Assembly (NCBI RefSeq): GCF_003992725.1
Contig: NZ_RZNF01000002.1
Coordinates: 496,001 to 560,000 of the forward strand
Reading direction: 5' to 3'
DNA length: 64,000 bases
DNA from: Rhodomicrobium lacus
GTDB lineage: Bacteria > Pseudomonadota > Alphaproteobacteria > Rhizobiales > Rhodomicrobiaceae
Positions 63,428 to 64,000 of the stretch are shown here, piece after piece. Within the stretch, counting starts at the first letter, position 1; every line of letters starts with the position of its first letter. Both the position numbers and the translations under genes were made by a program. The notes under the pieces are model-generated. The model made no database searches and was not told where the DNA came from. It saw only the letters and a list, made by a program, of their open reading frames with translations.

Positions 63428-64000
63428 GCTTGCGCTTCGCAGGCAGCCGCTTCACATCCTCTGTCTCGGCGCACATTCCGACGATATCGAGATCGGCGTC
63501 GGCGGCACGCTTCTTCACTGGATCGCGACCGGGGCGGAACTGCATGTGCACTGGGCGATTCTGGCAGCGAACGGCGAGCGCGCCTTCGAGGCGAAAGCCT
63601 CCGCCGCGGACTTCCTGACCGGCGCGAAGAAGACTGCGATCGAGGTGCACGCGTTTCGCGACGGCTACTTCGGCTATGAGGGAGCCGCTCTGAAAGACTG
63701 GTTCGAGGGGCTGAAACGGCGCGTGTCGCCGGACATCGTCTTCACCCATGCTCGCGAGGATGCGCATCAGGATCATCGAGAGGTGTCGGCTCTCACCTGG
63801 AACAGCTTCCGCGATCACACCATCCTCGAATACGAAATCCCGAAGTGGGACGGCGACATGCGCCCGCTCAACATGTTCGTGCCGCTTCCGGCCGCGACGG
63901 TCGAGCGCAAGATCGAGCTTCTTGAGCGTCATTTCGGCTCTCAGCGCTCGAAGGACTGGTTCGACGCTGCGACTTTCCGTGGCCTCGCACGATTGCGGGG
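63420..64000 (+). CDS. PIG-L/LmbE-family N-deacetylase (partial)
   Basis: The first 193 residues are inside the window and run off the right edge. The start is GTG 63420 with GGAGG seven bases upstream, overlapping rfbF by eight bases. The zinc-binding motif AHSDDIEIGVGGTLLHW and the second metal-ligand site HAREDAHQDHREV are intact. Such enzymes remove acetyl groups from N-acetyl sugars. Its place after rfbF and the methyltransferase suggests modification of the same surface sugar, which is inference. Confidence 0.9.
   Translation, partial: MLELALRRQPLHILCLGAHSDDIEIGVGGTLLHWIATGAELHVHWAILAANGERAFEAKASAADFLTGAKKTAIEVHAFRDGYFGYEGAALKDWFEGLKRRVSPDIVFTHAREDAHQDHREVSALTWNSFRDHTILEYEIPKWDGDMRPLNMFVPLPAATVERKIELLERHFGSQRSKDWFDAATFRGLARLR

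Overview
The window looks like the chromosome of a GC-rich alphaproteobacterium, probably of the order Hyphomicrobiales. The order lptF-lptG-lptD-surA-pdxA-rsmA, the HWE-type kinase, the two-domain MazG and a dispersed repeat resembling rhizobial mosaic elements all point that way. The genus (Rhodomicrobium-like) is only an inference. No rRNA, tRNA or CRISPR array was recognised.

Region 1 (1-15 kb) is the late half of a P2-like contractile-tail prophage, all on the + strand. It runs: end of an upstream gene, head-tail attachment protein, tail-end protein, baseplate V-W-J-I, fibre locus, sheath FI, tube FII, chaperone E with an E+E' frameshift extension, tape measure T, U, X, D, then endolysin and small membrane or coiled-coil lysis-type proteins. 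Four-base stop/start overlaps join many of these genes. The head and early genes lie left of the window.

Region 2 (15-21.2 kb) is the right end of the prophage or an abutting island. A 1192-residue CheB-CheR-PAS-HWE kinase, a small unknown gene, an AlpA-like regulator and a P4-type integrase all read leftward.

Region 3 (21.4-31 kb) holds a Cys-rich-repeat protein, a DUF2141 protein, TerC, a ketosynthase/ACP pair divergent from an acyl-CoA ligase, an Asp/Glu racemase and MazG, followed by about 1.45 kb that is nearly gene-free and may contain gene debris.

Region 4 (31-47 kb) is mostly housekeeping: pepA, then lptF-lptG-lptD-surA-pdxA-rsmA (LPS transport, outer-membrane protein folding, vitamin B6 synthesis, rRNA methylation). 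An XRE/PIN toxin-antitoxin pair, aspS, rnd and an SPFH protein follow.

Region 5 (47-60.6 kb) contains ndk with a clear terminator, a DUF2254 membrane protein, ileS, a leftward fatty-acid oxidation cluster (fadE, fadJ, fadI), a Tat-exported Fe/Mn superoxide dismutase and a small zincin. Region 6 (60.6-64 kb) starts a surface-sugar locus: RfbC-like epimerase, sugar C-methyltransferase, glucose-1-phosphate cytidylyltransferase and a truncated PIG-L deacetylase.

The most notable signals are a GGGTTTT slippery heptamer with an open -1 frame in the tail chaperone gene, an inserted beta-repeat domain in the tail sheath, a giant signalling protein between phage lysis and integration genes, and a palindromic repeat family whose three copies all lie within about 10 nt downstream of a stop codon in the same orientation relative to the gene.
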